Assembly: GCA_013152755.1 (NCBI GenBank)
Contig: JAADFR010000135.1
Span: forward strand, 6,416-39,415
Direction of reading: 5' to 3'
Source: Alphaproteobacteria bacterium
Lineage (GTDB): Bacteria; Pseudomonadota; Alphaproteobacteria; Sphingomonadales; Emcibacteraceae
Length of the DNA stretch: 33,000 bases
Part shown: positions 16,759 to 25,693 of the stretch, one piece after another
Position numbering within the stretch: position 1 is the stretch's first letter
Layout of the letters: each line of letters opens with the position of its first letter
Notes under the pieces: generated by a model
What the model saw: the letters and a program-made list of their open reading frames with translations, nothing else
Database searches by the model: none
What the model was told of the DNA's origin: nothing
Program-made: the position numbers and the translations under genes

Positions 16759-17778
16759 ATGTCTTATAAAGTTGCCGTTGTCGGCGCAACCGGAAATGTT
16801 GGCCGGGAAATGTTGAATATACTGGCGGAACGTCAATTTCCCGCATCGGAAGTGGTGGCGCTGGCCTCTCGCCGGTCTCTGGGGCAGGAGGTTACCTTTG
16901 GCGATCGGACCATCAAAACCAAATGCCTTGATGAGTATGATTTTACCGGCACGGATATTGCGCTCATGTCGGCGGGCGGTGCGGTGTCCAAGAAATGGGC
17001 TGAAAAAATCGGGGCGCAGGGCTGCGTGGTGATTGATAACAGCTCCTATTTTCGTATGGACCCGGATGTGCCGCTGATCGTGCCGGAGGTGAACGGCGGG
17101 GCCATCGCGGGCTATACCAAAAAGAACATCATTGCCAATCCCAATTGCTCCACGGCGCAGATGATGGTGGCTTTAAAGCCACTCCATGACTATGCCAAAA
17201 TCAAGCGGGTGGTGGTTTCAACTTATCAGTCCGTATCGGGCAGTGGCCGCGCCGGCATGGATGAACTTTGGAGTCAGACCCGGGCGATTTTTGTCAATGA
17301 CCCGGTGGAGCCGGAAGTATACCCCAAACAGATTGCCTTTAACGTGATCCCCCATATTGACGTGTTCATGGACAGCGGCGATACCAAGGAAGAATGGAAA
17401 ATGGTGGCCGAGACCGCCAAAATCCTTGATCCGAATATTCGCCTGACCGCCACCTGCGTGCGGGTTCCGGTGTTCCTTGGCCATTCAGAATCGATCAATA
17501 TCGAGTTTAAAAATCCGGTGGATGAGGCGGAGATATATGACCTTCTGCGCGCCGCACCGGGCATAATGGTGGTGGATAAGCGCGAGGACGGCGGCTATAT
17601 CACGCCGGTGGACTGTGCCGGGGAATTTGCCACCTATATCAGCCGTATACGCCGCGATGTGACCGTGAAAAACGGGATCAACCTGTGGTGTGTGTCTGAC
17701 AATCTGCTGAAGGGTGCGGCCCTGAATGCGATTCAGATTGCCGAAAAGCTATGCAATGATTATCTGAAAAAAGGCTGA
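16759..17778 (+). CDS. asd: Aspartate-semialdehyde dehydrogenase
   Basis: A 339-residue NADPH-dependent enzyme that reduces aspartyl-phosphate to aspartate semialdehyde, the branch point to lysine/diaminopimelate, threonine and methionine. It has the nucleotide-binding start VAVVGATGNVGREML, the conserved VVIDNSSYFRMDPDVPLIVPE, and the catalytic Cys130 in ANPNCSTAQM, followed by VSTYQSVSGSGRAGMDEL and HSESINIEF. Start ATG 16759 follows GGAG at a good distance. It is the last gene of the leu-asd run, closed by a strong terminator. Pairing leuB with asd is common in proteobacteria. Confidence 0.97.
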   Translation: MSYKVAVVGATGNVGREMLNILAERQFPASEVVALASRRSLGQEVTFGDRTIKTKCLDEYDFTGTDIALMSAGGAVSKKWAEKIGAQGCVVIDNSSYFRMDPDVPLIVPEVNGGAIAGYTKKNIIANPNCSTAQMMVALKPLHDYAKIKRVVVSTYQSVSGSGRAGMDELWSQTRAIFVNDPVEPEVYPKQIAFNVIPHIDVFMDSGDTKEEWKMVAETAKILDPNIRLTATCVRVPVFLGHSESINIEFKNPVDEAEIYDLLRAAPGIMVVDKREDGGYITPVDCAGEFATYISRIRRDVTVKNGINLWCVSDNLLKGAALNAIQIAEKLCNDYLKKG

Positions 17779-17820
17779 TCGAATATTTCGATTTCTGGCC
17801 CTTGATCAGAAGATAATTTT

Positions 17821-17865
17821 ATAAAGCGGTAGATATAGCGTATCTGCCGCTTTATTTGTTTTTTT
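17821..17865 (+). terminator. Rho-independent terminator after asd
   Basis: A 15-bp stem joins ATAAAGCGGTAGATA (17821-17835) to TATCTGCCGCTTTAT (17841-17855) through a 5-nt loop, with one G-U pair, and is followed by a T-rich tract to 17865. It ends the leuCDB-asd transcription unit. Confidence 0.93.
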
Positions 17866-17936
17866 ACGGTGTTTTTTATAGGACAATTCCCGCCCATTTG
17901 CTAACGTCTGCGCGTTGCAATTAAGGAGGACTAACA

Positions 17937-19772
17937 TTGTCTAGTTTCACATCATTTAAACATAAAATTATTGCCGGTGCGGTTGTCACGCTGATGAGCA
18001 GTGCTGCCGCCTTTGCCATTGATAAGGCCCCTGTTGAAATCAATGATTTCTTTCAGCAGGTTTTTGAAGAAAACCTGATGGATTCCCCGGAAAACCTGAC
18101 CGATACCCGCTTTATGGAACAGCAGGGCAAGAAATGGCGCCATAATAAACTTGATGACCGTTCACTGGCCCATGAAGAAAAGAATATGGTGCTGGAGCAT
18201 CATAATTATGATCTGCTGAAAAGCTATGATGTGAAAAAACTGGACGCCGATGAACGGCTGTCAGCCCGACTTATGGCCTGGCAGATGGAAAATGATTTTG
18301 CCTTGGATAAATACCGCTTTCATGGCTATAGCATTACTCAGCTGGACGGCCTGATGAACGACTATCCGCTGTTTATGAATGGCTATCACCAGATAAATTC
18401 AGCTGAGGAAGCCGAGGATTATATTGCCCGTCTTTACGGGGTAAAGGCACAGTTCGACGACATACTGGCGCGCATGAAGGTTCAGCAGGAAAAAGGTATT
18501 ATCCTGCCCAAATCTCTGCTTGGTAAAGTAATAGCCGCCAATGAGGCCTTCACCAAACAGGCCCCAAAGGACAATATTCTCTATAAGACATTCGCCAGCA
18601 AAGTAGCTGAGCTAAAAGACATTGATGATAAGGCCAAGGATACTCTCTATGCCAAGGCAGAGGCGGCTATTAAACAAACGGTCTATCCAGCCTATGATGG
18701 GATGCTCGGTTTTTTAAAGGCGCAGGAAAAGATCGCCAGCAATGATGCGGGTGTCTGGAAACTGCCTGACGGTGATAACTATTATCAGGCAAAAATCCAC
18801 GAAAGCACCACCACCAATATGACGGCGGCCCAGATTCATGCCCTTGGCCTGAGCGAAGTGGCCCGCATACAGGGTGAGATCATGTTCATCCTGAAAAAAG
18901 AGGGCTATGACACCACCAAAGGTTTCGAAGTTCTGATACAGGATATGGCCAAGGAAGACCGCTTTTATTACAGCGATGATGACGAGGGCCGCGCTCAGAT
19001 ATTGAAAGATTACGGCACCATCATAGAGGAAGTGAACGCTCGGGTGCGGGATGTATTCAATGTGGTGCCCAAAATGGGGGTTGAAGTACGGCGGGTGCCG
19101 AAATTTTCGGAAAAATCCGCGCCCGGTGCTTATTATTCCGGCCCGGCGCTGGACGGCTCGCGCCCCGGCATTTTCTGGGCCAATCTTTATGACATCAAGG
19201 CGACCCCGAAATACGGCATGCGCACGCTGGCCTATCATGAGGCGGTTCCCGGCCATCATTTTCAAATCGCCATTGCCCAAGAGCTGAAAGACATCCCCAT
19301 GTTCCGCAAATTCGGCGGCTATACGGCTTACATAGAAGGCTGGGCGCTCTATTCCGAACGGCTGGCCAAGGACTTGGGGCTACAGGACAACAGCTTTGAT
19401 GACATTGGCCGTTTGCAAGCAGAATTATTCCGCGCTGTACGGTTGGTGGTGGATACGGGCCTGCATTATAAGAAATGGTCCCGCGAGAAGGCCATAGATT
19501 ATATGTTCCGCAATACGGGCTATGCCATGAGCGATGTGGTGGCGGAGATTGAACGCTATATGGTCTGGCCGGGACAGGCGCTGGCCTATAAAATGGGCAT
19601 GCTGAAAATTCTGGAATTGCGGGATATGGCTAAAAAGGCCTTGGGCAAGGATTTTGACTTGCGGGCCTTCCATGACGTCATCCTGACACGGGGGGCCATG
19701 CCGCTGGACATACTGGAAGAACAGGTGAAGGCTTATATTGCCGCCGCCAAAAACCATAAACAGACAAAATAA
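17937..19772 (+). CDS. Exported DUF885-family putative zinc metallopeptidase
   Basis: A 611-residue protein with a signal peptide (hydrophobic residues 12-26, cleavage after AAAFA). The metal-site motif is His434-Glu435 with His440/His441 in AYHEAVPGHHFQ, the HExxxGHH form typical of DUF885, and the likely third ligand is in YIEGWALYSERL about 35 residues later. The family is predicted to hold zinc-dependent, gluzincin-like peptidases, but few members have been characterised. The start is TTG: a near-perfect AAGGAGGA (17923-17930) is 6 nt upstream and no ATG near the signal peptide fits. It lies 17 bp before an M2-family peptidase gene on the same strand, suggesting joint peptide degradation in the periplasm. 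Confidence 0.88.
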   Translation: MSSFTSFKHKIIAGAVVTLMSSAAAFAIDKAPVEINDFFQQVFEENLMDSPENLTDTRFMEQQGKKWRHNKLDDRSLAHEEKNMVLEHHNYDLLKSYDVKKLDADERLSARLMAWQMENDFALDKYRFHGYSITQLDGLMNDYPLFMNGYHQINSAEEAEDYIARLYGVKAQFDDILARMKVQQEKGIILPKSLLGKVIAANEAFTKQAPKDNILYKTFASKVAELKDIDDKAKDTLYAKAEAAIKQTVYPAYDGMLGFLKAQEKIASNDAGVWKLPDGDNYYQAKIHESTTTNMTAAQIHALGLSEVARIQGEIMFILKKEGYDTTKGFEVLIQDMAKEDRFYYSDDDEGRAQILKDYGTIIEEVNARVRDVFNVVPKMGVEVRRVPKFSEKSAPGAYYSGPALDGSRPGIFWANLYDIKATPKYGMRTLAYHEAVPGHHFQIAIAQELKDIPMFRKFGGYTAYIEGWALYSERLAKDLGLQDNSFDDIGRLQAELFRAVRLVVDTGLHYKKWSREKAIDYMFRNTGYAMSDVVAEIERYMVWPGQALAYKMGMLKILELRDMAKKALGKDFDLRAFHDVILTRGAMPLDILEEQVKAYIAAAKNHKQTK

Positions 19773-19789
19773 TTCAAGGGAGTTTTATT

Positions 19790-21589
19790 ATGATTGGAAA
19801 GACAAGTATTCTGGTAATTGCGCTTATGCTGGCCGGATGTAACATTAGCGTTGAAACGGACAAGGACGTGAAAATCGTTACCCCGGCAAAGGCCAAGGCC
19901 TTTGTTGATGCGGTGGAAGCAGATTTTGCCGAGAAAAATGAATTTGCCGCCCAGGTATTCTGGGTTCAGGCCAATTTCATGACCGTGGACACCAACGCCA
20001 TGGCGGCCAAGGTGGGCGGCGATATGACGGCGCTGGCGGTGAAATACGCCACGCAAGCCAAACAGTTCAATGACCTGAAGCTTGATCCGGTTTTGCGGCG
20101 CAAGATGGAAATGATCAAGCTGGGCATTACCCTGCCCGCGCCGACCAATGTGGCGGAAAATAAGGAACTGGCCACTATTTCCGCTGATCTGGACAGCATG
20201 TATGCCACGGGCAAGGGGCCAGAGGGCCGCACCCTGGGCCAGTTGGAAGATGTGATGGCCGAGTCCCGTGACCCGGCGGAACTGCTGAAAGCCTGGGAAG
20301 CCTGGCGGACCATCTCTCCGGCCATGAAGGATAAATATGCTCGCATGGTGGCTATTGCCAACAAGGGAGCCAAGGAGCTTGGCTATAGTGATGTGGGTTA
20401 TATGTGGCGCGCAGGATATGATATGCCCGCCGATGATTTCCGCAAAGAAGCCGATCGCCTGTGGGATCAGGTAAAGCCGCTTTATGACAGCCTGCAATGT
20501 CATGTGCGGGCCAAGCTGAATGAGAAATATGGCGATGATATTGTGCCGCTGGACCAACCGATTCCGGCGCACTTGTTGGGTAATATGTGGGCCCAGCAAT
20601 GGGGCAACATATATGAACTTGTTGCGCCCGAAGGCAGCCGCATTGGTTATGACCTCACCGCGGCCTTAAAAGAAAAGGGCTATGACGAGGTCAAGATGGT
20701 GAAAACCGGCGAGCAGTTTTTCACCTCGCTGGGCCTTGATCCGCTGCCCGAAACTTTCTGGGAACGGTCCCTGATCACCAAACCCCGCGACCGGGAAGTT
20801 CAATGTCATGCCAGCGCGTGGGACATTGACAGTAAGGATGATGTCCGCATTAAAATGTGTACCAAGATCAATGCGGAGGATTTTAAAACCATTCATCATG
20901 AGCTCGGGCATAACTTCTATCAACGGGCCTATCAAAACCAAAGCACGCTCCATCAGAACGGGGCCAATGACGGCTTTCATGAGGCCATCGGCGATGCCAT
21001 CGCGCTTAGTATTACCCCGGATTACTTAAAACAGCTTGGCCTGATCGACAAGGTGCCGGGACCAGAGGGCGACATTGGATTGCTCATGCGCCGGGCTCTG
21101 GACAAGGTGGCATTCCTGCCCTTTGGCCTGATGGTGGACCAATGGCGCTGGCAGGTGTTTAACGGGGAGCTTACGCCGGAGACTTATAACCAAGGCTGGT
21201 GGGACCTGCGCCTGAAATATCAGGGCATCCGGCCACCGGTGGCGCGCGATGCGAACGCCTTTGATCCGGGGGCGAAATATCATATTCCGGGCAATACGCC
21301 CTATATGCGTTATTTCCTCGCTCATATCCTGCAGTTCCAGTTCCACAAGGCCGCCTGCGCGCAGGCCGGATATGATGGCCCGCTGAGCCGCTGTACTATT
21401 TACGGCAACAAGGAGGTTGGCAAGAAACTTAATGCCATGCTGGAAATGGGGGCAAGTAAGCCCTGGCCCGATGCCTTGGAAGCCTTCACCGGCACCCGCC
21501 AGATGGACGGCAGCGCCGTACTGGAATATTTCGCCCCGCTGAAAGTATGGCTGGACGAACAGAATAAAGACCGTAAATGCGGTTGGTAG
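19790..21589 (+). CDS. M2 family zinc peptidase, lipoprotein (peptidyl-dipeptidase A / ACE-like)
   Basis: A 599-residue relative of angiotensin-converting enzyme, a dipeptidyl carboxypeptidase releasing C-terminal dipeptides. The zinc motif is His370-Glu371-Leu-Gly-His374 within IHHELGHNFYQRAY, and the third ligand Glu398 lies in NDGFHEAIGDAIALS; the 24-residue spacing from the second His equals that in ACE. The N-terminus is a lipoprotein signal with lipobox LAGC (Cys17) followed by Asn, so the protein is probably anchored to the periplasmic face of the outer membrane. Start ATG 19790 follows AAGGGAG. It is co-directional with the DUF885 gene and closed by a shared terminator with the converging GFA gene. 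Confidence 0.93.
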   Translation: MIGKTSILVIALMLAGCNISVETDKDVKIVTPAKAKAFVDAVEADFAEKNEFAAQVFWVQANFMTVDTNAMAAKVGGDMTALAVKYATQAKQFNDLKLDPVLRRKMEMIKLGITLPAPTNVAENKELATISADLDSMYATGKGPEGRTLGQLEDVMAESRDPAELLKAWEAWRTISPAMKDKYARMVAIANKGAKELGYSDVGYMWRAGYDMPADDFRKEADRLWDQVKPLYDSLQCHVRAKLNEKYGDDIVPLDQPIPAHLLGNMWAQQWGNIYELVAPEGSRIGYDLTAALKEKGYDEVKMVKTGEQFFTSLGLDPLPETFWERSLITKPRDREVQCHASAWDIDSKDDVRIKMCTKINAEDFKTIHHELGHNFYQRAYQNQSTLHQNGANDGFHEAIGDAIALSITPDYLKQLGLIDKVPGPEGDIGLLMRRALDKVAFLPFGLMVDQWRWQVFNGELTPETYNQGWWDLRLKYQGIRPPVARDANAFDPGAKYHIPGNTPYMRYFLAHILQFQFHKAACAQAGYDGPLSRCTIYGNKEVGKKLNAMLEMGASKPWPDALEAFTGTRQMDGSAVLEYFAPLKVWLDEQNKDRKCGW

Positions 21590-21607
21590 TAGCGTTGTCA
21601 GTAAATT

Positions 21608-21636
21608 TAAGAGTGGGTCCACGGGATCCACTCTTA
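21608..21636. terminator. Bidirectional terminator between the M2 peptidase and GFA genes
   Basis: A 13-bp stem (21608-21620 with 21624-21636, one G-U pair, 3-nt loop) lies between two convergent genes. ATTTATTTAT follows on the + side and TTAAATTTAC on the minus side, so it can serve both. Confidence 0.85.
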
Positions 21637-21637
21637 T

Positions 21638-22069
21638 TTATTTATATGTGACGTTGCCAATCCAGTTTTTCTTACGACGGGCAAGGCGATGTTCTTTGGT
21701 TTCCGTATTGGAACTGAGCAGGGTATCATTCTCTGTAAGCTGGTCAACCTTGTCCAGACAGTTTACATTGATCACCGCAAAGCTGTTCCCGTTAATCTCC
21801 GAGGTAAAAAAGGGCAGGCCCCCACAAATAGTACAGTTGATGAAATCGGCGGTTTTATGACCAAAATTATAGCGGTTGATATTGTCTGCATCAGAAATTT
21901 TTATGGATAGCTTGCCGTTCGGGTCGCTGGTGTAACGCCCTCCCTGTTTCCGGCAAAAACTGCAACCGCATCGTCGAAGGGCCATTTCAGGAACGTCAAT
22001 AGTAGTCTCAAATATAAAACTTATATTTCCGCAATGGCATTGGCCTTTATGGTGATGTATTTCGGTCAA
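21638..22069 (-). CDS. GFA-family (glutathione-dependent formaldehyde-activating/CENP-V-like) zinc protein
   Basis: A small cysteine-rich protein with the GFA pattern: GQCHCGNISFIFE near the N-terminus, RRCGCSFCRKQGG in the middle and INCTICGGLPFF later, ligands for two zinc ions. Founding members were linked to S-hydroxymethylglutathione formation, but most GFA proteins have no proven reaction. I place the start at TTG 22069 (143 residues): it lies right after the stop of the upstream M28 gene, has AGGAAG 4 nt before it, and gives the usual family N-terminus. The nearest ATG, 22123, would add 18 residues inside the M28 gene and a 53-bp overlap. Probably co-transcribed with that peptidase gene. 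Confidence 0.85.
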   Translation of the reverse strand: MTEIHHHKGQCHCGNISFIFETTIDVPEMALRRCGCSFCRKQGGRYTSDPNGKLSIKISDADNINRYNFGHKTADFINCTICGGLPFFTSEINGNSFAVINVNCLDKVDQLTENDTLLSSNTETKEHRLARRKKNWIGNVTYK

Positions 22070-22070
22070 A

Positions 22071-23471
22071 TTACTTCCTGAAATCAACCTCGGACTGGGC
22101 GGCGAAATAGCTGTAGATGACATAGACAGCGGTGTTCTGTTTCAGGGCCTCCGCATCCACTTTGTCCAGCGTATCATTCTGCGTATGGTGATAGTCGAAA
22201 TAGTCCATGCCATCCGGCTCGAAATTGATGGCGGGCATACCCTTGTTGCCCAGCGCGCTCATGTCGGACTGTCCCTTGGCGGTATTTTTCGGGCTTAGGG
22301 AAACGCCGAGCGGGGCCAGAAGATCGGCCAATGCACGTACCGCATTCAGGGCAGAGGGACCAACGCCGGGGGTCATTTCATAAATCCGTCCGGTGCCGAA
22401 ATCCCACTCTGCGCCAATCATGTGATTGACCATATTATCTTCATGTTTCCGGACATATTCTTCTGCGCCGACAAGGCCCACTTCCTCGGCGGCAAACAGG
22501 ATCACCCGGATGGTGCGTTTTGGTCGCTCAGGCAGGTTGGCAATATAATGGGCGGCGGCGAGAGTGATAGCCACGCCGATACCATCATCCACGGCCCCGG
22601 TGCCCACGTCCCAACTGTCCAGATGGGCGCCCATGACCACATATTCATTCGGATGGGTGCGGCCTGTGACCTCACCGATAACATTATGGGTGATGACCGG
22701 GGTATCATCCCGGCGTTCGGCGGTCAGTTTCAGGAAGACCTTGACCGGCTTGCCGCGCCTGATCTGATTGGACAGCAGGTCCGCGTCGGGGTTGGACAGG
22801 GCGGCGGCGGGAATTTTGGCAATGCCGTCCTTGTAACGCAGCCCACCCGTATGACCAAGGCGATTGTTATCAGTACCCACAGAGCGGATGATCAGGGCAA
22901 GAGCCCCCTTGCTGGCGGCGACACTGGGACCGGCGCCCCGGCTTATAACAGCTGGCCGGTAGCCTGCGCCGTTAATCTTGCGCTCCATACGGTAGGAAAT
23001 ATAGGCGATCTTGCCGTCAAGGCTGCCCGGTGCGGCGGCTTTGAGCGCGGCAAAATTGGCAAATTCCACCACTTCGGCGTTAAGGCCGCTTTTGGGGGTG
23101 CCCACACTGCCGCCGAGGGCAATGGCCACCATCTTTTGGGGAAAAGGGGCCAGAATACGGGCCTCTATGGTGCCCCTGTGCCAGACGTAATGGGTGACGT
23201 CTTCGGTCCAGACCTTGTCAAAGCCAAGCTGTTTCATCTTGGCCACCGCCCAGTCAACCCCAAGCTTGTCTCCCGGCGTGCCCACCCGGCGTGGCCCGAC
23301 CTCCGTGGTCAGCGACTCGTCAATCTCGTAGGCGAGGTTAGAGGAGAGGGCGGTTTTTTTCAGAGCCATAATCTGCGCCCTGTCCTGTTCGGACAAGAAT
23401 TGGGCATGGGCGGAGGTTATGAAAAAAACTGTAATAAGGCTGAGGACGGTGGTTTTAATTAGGCTGGTCAT
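22071..23471 (-). CDS. Exported M28 family zinc aminopeptidase
   Basis: A 466-residue protein with a signal peptide (MTSLIKTTVLSLITVFFITS, cleavage after AHA). The PA-type inserted domain lies around residues 110-255, and the catalytic di-zinc domain follows with ligands His283 (GAHLDSWD), Asp295 (GAVDDGIGV), Glu330 beside catalytic Glu329 (FAAEEVGLVG), Glu355 (IGAEWDFG) and His428 or His429 (DYHHTQNDT). The architecture resembles M28 carboxypeptidase Q/aminopeptidase proteins that release amino acids from peptides in the periplasm or medium. It is divergent from the Mcl-type gene and followed by the GFA gene with a 1-bp gap. Confidence 0.93.
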   Translation of the reverse strand: MTSLIKTTVLSLITVFFITSAHAQFLSEQDRAQIMALKKTALSSNLAYEIDESLTTEVGPRRVGTPGDKLGVDWAVAKMKQLGFDKVWTEDVTHYVWHRGTIEARILAPFPQKMVAIALGGSVGTPKSGLNAEVVEFANFAALKAAAPGSLDGKIAYISYRMERKINGAGYRPAVISRGAGPSVAASKGALALIIRSVGTDNNRLGHTGGLRYKDGIAKIPAAALSNPDADLLSNQIRRGKPVKVFLKLTAERRDDTPVITHNVIGEVTGRTHPNEYVVMGAHLDSWDVGTGAVDDGIGVAITLAAAHYIANLPERPKRTIRVILFAAEEVGLVGAEEYVRKHEDNMVNHMIGAEWDFGTGRIYEMTPGVGPSALNAVRALADLLAPLGVSLSPKNTAKGQSDMSALGNKGMPAINFEPDGMDYFDYHHTQNDTLDKVDAEALKQNTAVYVIYSYFAAQSEVDFRK

Positions 23472-23548
23472 ATAAAATTATCCCTTGATGTTTTTTCCAT
23501 GATGGAGACTCTTCCATCTTAAATCAATATGATTTTACATCTTAACTT

Positions 23549-23595
23549 ATATTGCAACGCAGCATCTTGTCATGCGGCGCAATATTATATATAAA
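23549..23595 (+). promoter_or_regulatory. Probable promoter of the Mcl/mesaconyl-CoA hydratase genes with an inverted repeat
   Basis: TTGTCA (23567-23572) and TATAAA (23590-23595) are exactly 17 bp apart, a strong sigma-70-type pair about 50 nt before the start codon at 23646. An imperfect inverted repeat overlaps the -35: ATATTGC (23549-23555) matches GCAATAT (23579-23585), and inside it GCAGCAT (23559-23565) matches ATGCGGC (23572-23578) with one mismatch. It could be an operator for this carbon-assimilation unit. Confidence 0.5.
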
Positions 23596-23645
23596 CGAAC
23601 GGCTTAATGTGAAATAATATATCAAGAATAGTGAGGATACTGCCC

Positions 23646-24521
23646 ATGAGTGACCAGATCAGACCGCGACGTAGTGTTTTATATATGCCCGGTTCTAACC
23701 CGCGCGCTTTGGAAAAGGCCAGGACGCTGGCGGCGGATGGTCTTATTCTGGACCTTGAGGATGCGGTGGCCGTGGCGGCCAAGGAAGAGGCCCGCGAACT
23801 GGTCGCGGCGGCGGTGAAAGAAGGCGGTTACGGGGCGCGGGAACTTGTCATTCGCATCAATGGGCTGGATAGTCCGTGGGGCGCGGATGATATGGCGGCG
23901 GCCTGTACGGCGGGACCGGATGCGATCCTTCTGCCCAAGGTAGAATCCGCACAGATGGTCAGGCAGGCCGAGGAAATGATGGTCAAATACGGCGCGCCGG
24001 ACAAGACCAAAATCTGGTGCATGATGGAAACGCCATACGCCATGTTACGGGCCGCAGAAATCGCTGCCAGCACTGACCGTTTGACCTGTTTTGTCATGGG
24101 CACCAGTGATCTGGTCAAGGATTTACATGCCCATCATACAGAAATGCGCCTGCCGGTGGTGACCAGTCTGGGCCTATGCCTGCTGGCGGCGCGGGCGGAG
24201 AATATTGATATATTGGACGGGGTTTATCTGGACCTGAATGATGAGGCGGGTTACCGCGCCAGCTGCCAGCAGGGGCTGGAATTTGGCTTTGACGGCAAAA
24301 CGCTGATCCATCCCAAACAGCTGGCCGGGGCCAATGAGGTCTTTGGGCCAAGCGCCGATGAGCTGGATTTTTCCCGGCGGATAATTGAGGCTTTTGGGGA
24401 GGCCGAAGCGGCGGGTCAGGGTGTGGTCTTGCTGGACGGCAAGCTGATTGAAAACCTGCATGTGGAAAATGCCCGCCGTCTGGTCACTTTGGCGGATGCC
24501 ATTACAAAGCTGGAGGGATGA
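23646..24521 (+). CDS. HpcH/HpaI-family CoA-ester lyase; malyl-CoA thioesterase (Mcl2) or malyl-CoA lyase-like
   Basis: A 291-residue member of the HpcH/HpaI/citrate lyase beta family with the N-terminal signature RRSVLYMPGSNPRALEKA, then DGLILDLEDAVA with acidic metal ligands, IRINGLDSPWG, ILLPKVESA, WCMMETPYAML and GFDGKTLIHPKQL. In alphaproteobacteria two paralogues exist: Mcl1 cleaves malyl-CoA and methylmalyl-CoA (about 318 residues), and Mcl2 hydrolyses (3S)-malyl-CoA to malate (about 285). Length, N-terminus and the adjacent mesaconyl-CoA hydratase gene make Mcl2 the likelier identity, from my knowledge of Rhodobacter sphaeroides. Start ATG 23646 has GAGGA 8 nt upstream; the in-frame GTG 23631 covers that site. 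It ends one base before the next gene. Confidence 0.85.
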   Translation: MSDQIRPRRSVLYMPGSNPRALEKARTLAADGLILDLEDAVAVAAKEEARELVAAAVKEGGYGARELVIRINGLDSPWGADDMAAACTAGPDAILLPKVESAQMVRQAEEMMVKYGAPDKTKIWCMMETPYAMLRAAEIAASTDRLTCFVMGTSDLVKDLHAHHTEMRLPVVTSLGLCLLAARAENIDILDGVYLDLNDEAGYRASCQQGLEFGFDGKTLIHPKQLAGANEVFGPSADELDFSRRIIEAFGEAEAAGQGVVLLDGKLIENLHVENARRLVTLADAITKLEG

Positions 24522-25583
24522 ATGAGTAAGAAAAATGACGGTAATTATTTTGAGGATTTCACCCTTGGGCAGGTGATCACCCATGCCACACCGCGCACGG
24601 TGACGGTGGGGGATGTGAGCCTCTATTCTGCTCTGTACGGCATGCGCTTTGCTCTGCAATCTTCCGATGAATTTGCCCGCGCGTCCGGCCTGCCGCGCGC
24701 GCCGGTAGATAATATGCTGACCTTTCATATTGTTTTTGGCAAGACGGTGCCGGATATTTCCATCAATGCGGTGGCCAATCTGGGCTATGCAGATTGCAGA
24801 TTTTTGCGCCCGGTCTATGCCGGGGATACCCTGAGCGCGACCAGCAAGGTCATCGGCCTGAAAGAAAATTCCAATGGCCGGACGGGCAATGTTTACGTGC
24901 GCACCAGCGGCGTCAATCAGCGGGGTGAGGAGGTGCTGGACTATGTGCGCTGGGTCATGGTTAACAAGCGGGATAGCGCAAGCCCAGCCCCGGAAACGGT
25001 CATTCCTGATTTGCCCGATGTTGTCGCGCCGGAGAATTTGATCGTGCCGGAGGGCCTGCAGTATAAGAATTATGACGCCCGTCATGCCGGGTCAGCCTAT
25101 TATTGGGAAGATTATGACATTGGCGAAAAGATCAGCCATGTGGACGGTATGACGGTGGAGGCCGAGGGTCATATGCTGGCCACACGACTCTATCAGAATA
25201 CGGCCAAGGTTCATTTCAATCTTCATGCCATGAAGGACGGGCGTCTGGGGGAGCGGATTGTGTACGGCGGTCATGTGATTTCACTGGTTCGGGGTTTGAG
25301 CTTTAACGGCCTTGGCAATGGTCAGACTATTCTGGCCATCAATGGGGGCCGCCATGTGAATCCCTGCATCGCCGGGGATACGGTTTATGGCTGGTCAGAA
25401 GTGCTGGACAAGGCGGAAATTGCGGGCCGGGATGATCTGGCGGCACTGCGGTGCAGGTTGGTGGCGCTCAAGGACAAGACGCCGGAGGATTTTACCAGTA
25501 TAATGGATGACGGAAAATATGACCCGGCGGTATTGCTGGATATTGACCTGTGGCTGCTGATGCCCAAAAGGATGCAGAAATAA
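24522..25583 (+). CDS. mch: Mesaconyl-CoA hydratase (MaoC-type, double hotdog)
   Basis: A 353-residue protein of two MaoC-like hotdog halves. The first holds YFEDFTLGQVITHATPRTV and ARASGLPRAPVDNMLTFHIV; the second holds YWEDYDIGEKISHVDGMTVE and NTAKVHFNLHAM with GERIVYGGHVISL. It hydrates mesaconyl-C1-CoA to beta-methylmalyl-CoA in the ethylmalonyl-CoA pathway of acetyl-CoA assimilation. Placing it directly behind an Mcl-type gene (no gap, TGA then ATG) and before sdhCDAB supports this over other MaoC hydratases. No other pathway gene (ccr, ecm, mcd) is in the window, so the complete route cannot be confirmed here. Confidence 0.85.
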   Translation: MSKKNDGNYFEDFTLGQVITHATPRTVTVGDVSLYSALYGMRFALQSSDEFARASGLPRAPVDNMLTFHIVFGKTVPDISINAVANLGYADCRFLRPVYAGDTLSATSKVIGLKENSNGRTGNVYVRTSGVNQRGEEVLDYVRWVMVNKRDSASPAPETVIPDLPDVVAPENLIVPEGLQYKNYDARHAGSAYYWEDYDIGEKISHVDGMTVEAEGHMLATRLYQNTAKVHFNLHAMKDGRLGERIVYGGHVISLVRGLSFNGLGNGQTILAINGGRHVNPCIAGDTVYGWSEVLDKAEIAGRDDLAALRCRLVALKDKTPEDFTSIMDDGKYDPAVLLDIDLWLLMPKRMQK

Positions 25584-25693
25584 ATTTTTTCAATCTATTC
25601 CTTGCCCTGTGGTCACAATCGTTTTAAGGATAACTATATATTGGGTCTGCGTAAAAATACTTTTTGCGCCGTTATATGAAGAGGGAACTGAGT

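Noticed and set aside
19733-20599. 288-codon minus-strand frame
   Set aside because: Antisense to the M2 peptidase; composition (Ile/His/Gln-rich) typical of a shadow frame.
22422-23462. 346-codon open frame on the + strand
   Set aside because: It lies entirely antisense to the M28 peptidase, whose signal peptide and all zinc ligands are intact; the + product is His/Gly-rich low-quality sequence, a shadow of codon bias.
24174-25085. 303-codon open frame on the minus strand
   Set aside because: Antisense to the Mcl-type and mesaconyl-CoA hydratase genes, with no recognisable domain or ribosome-binding site.
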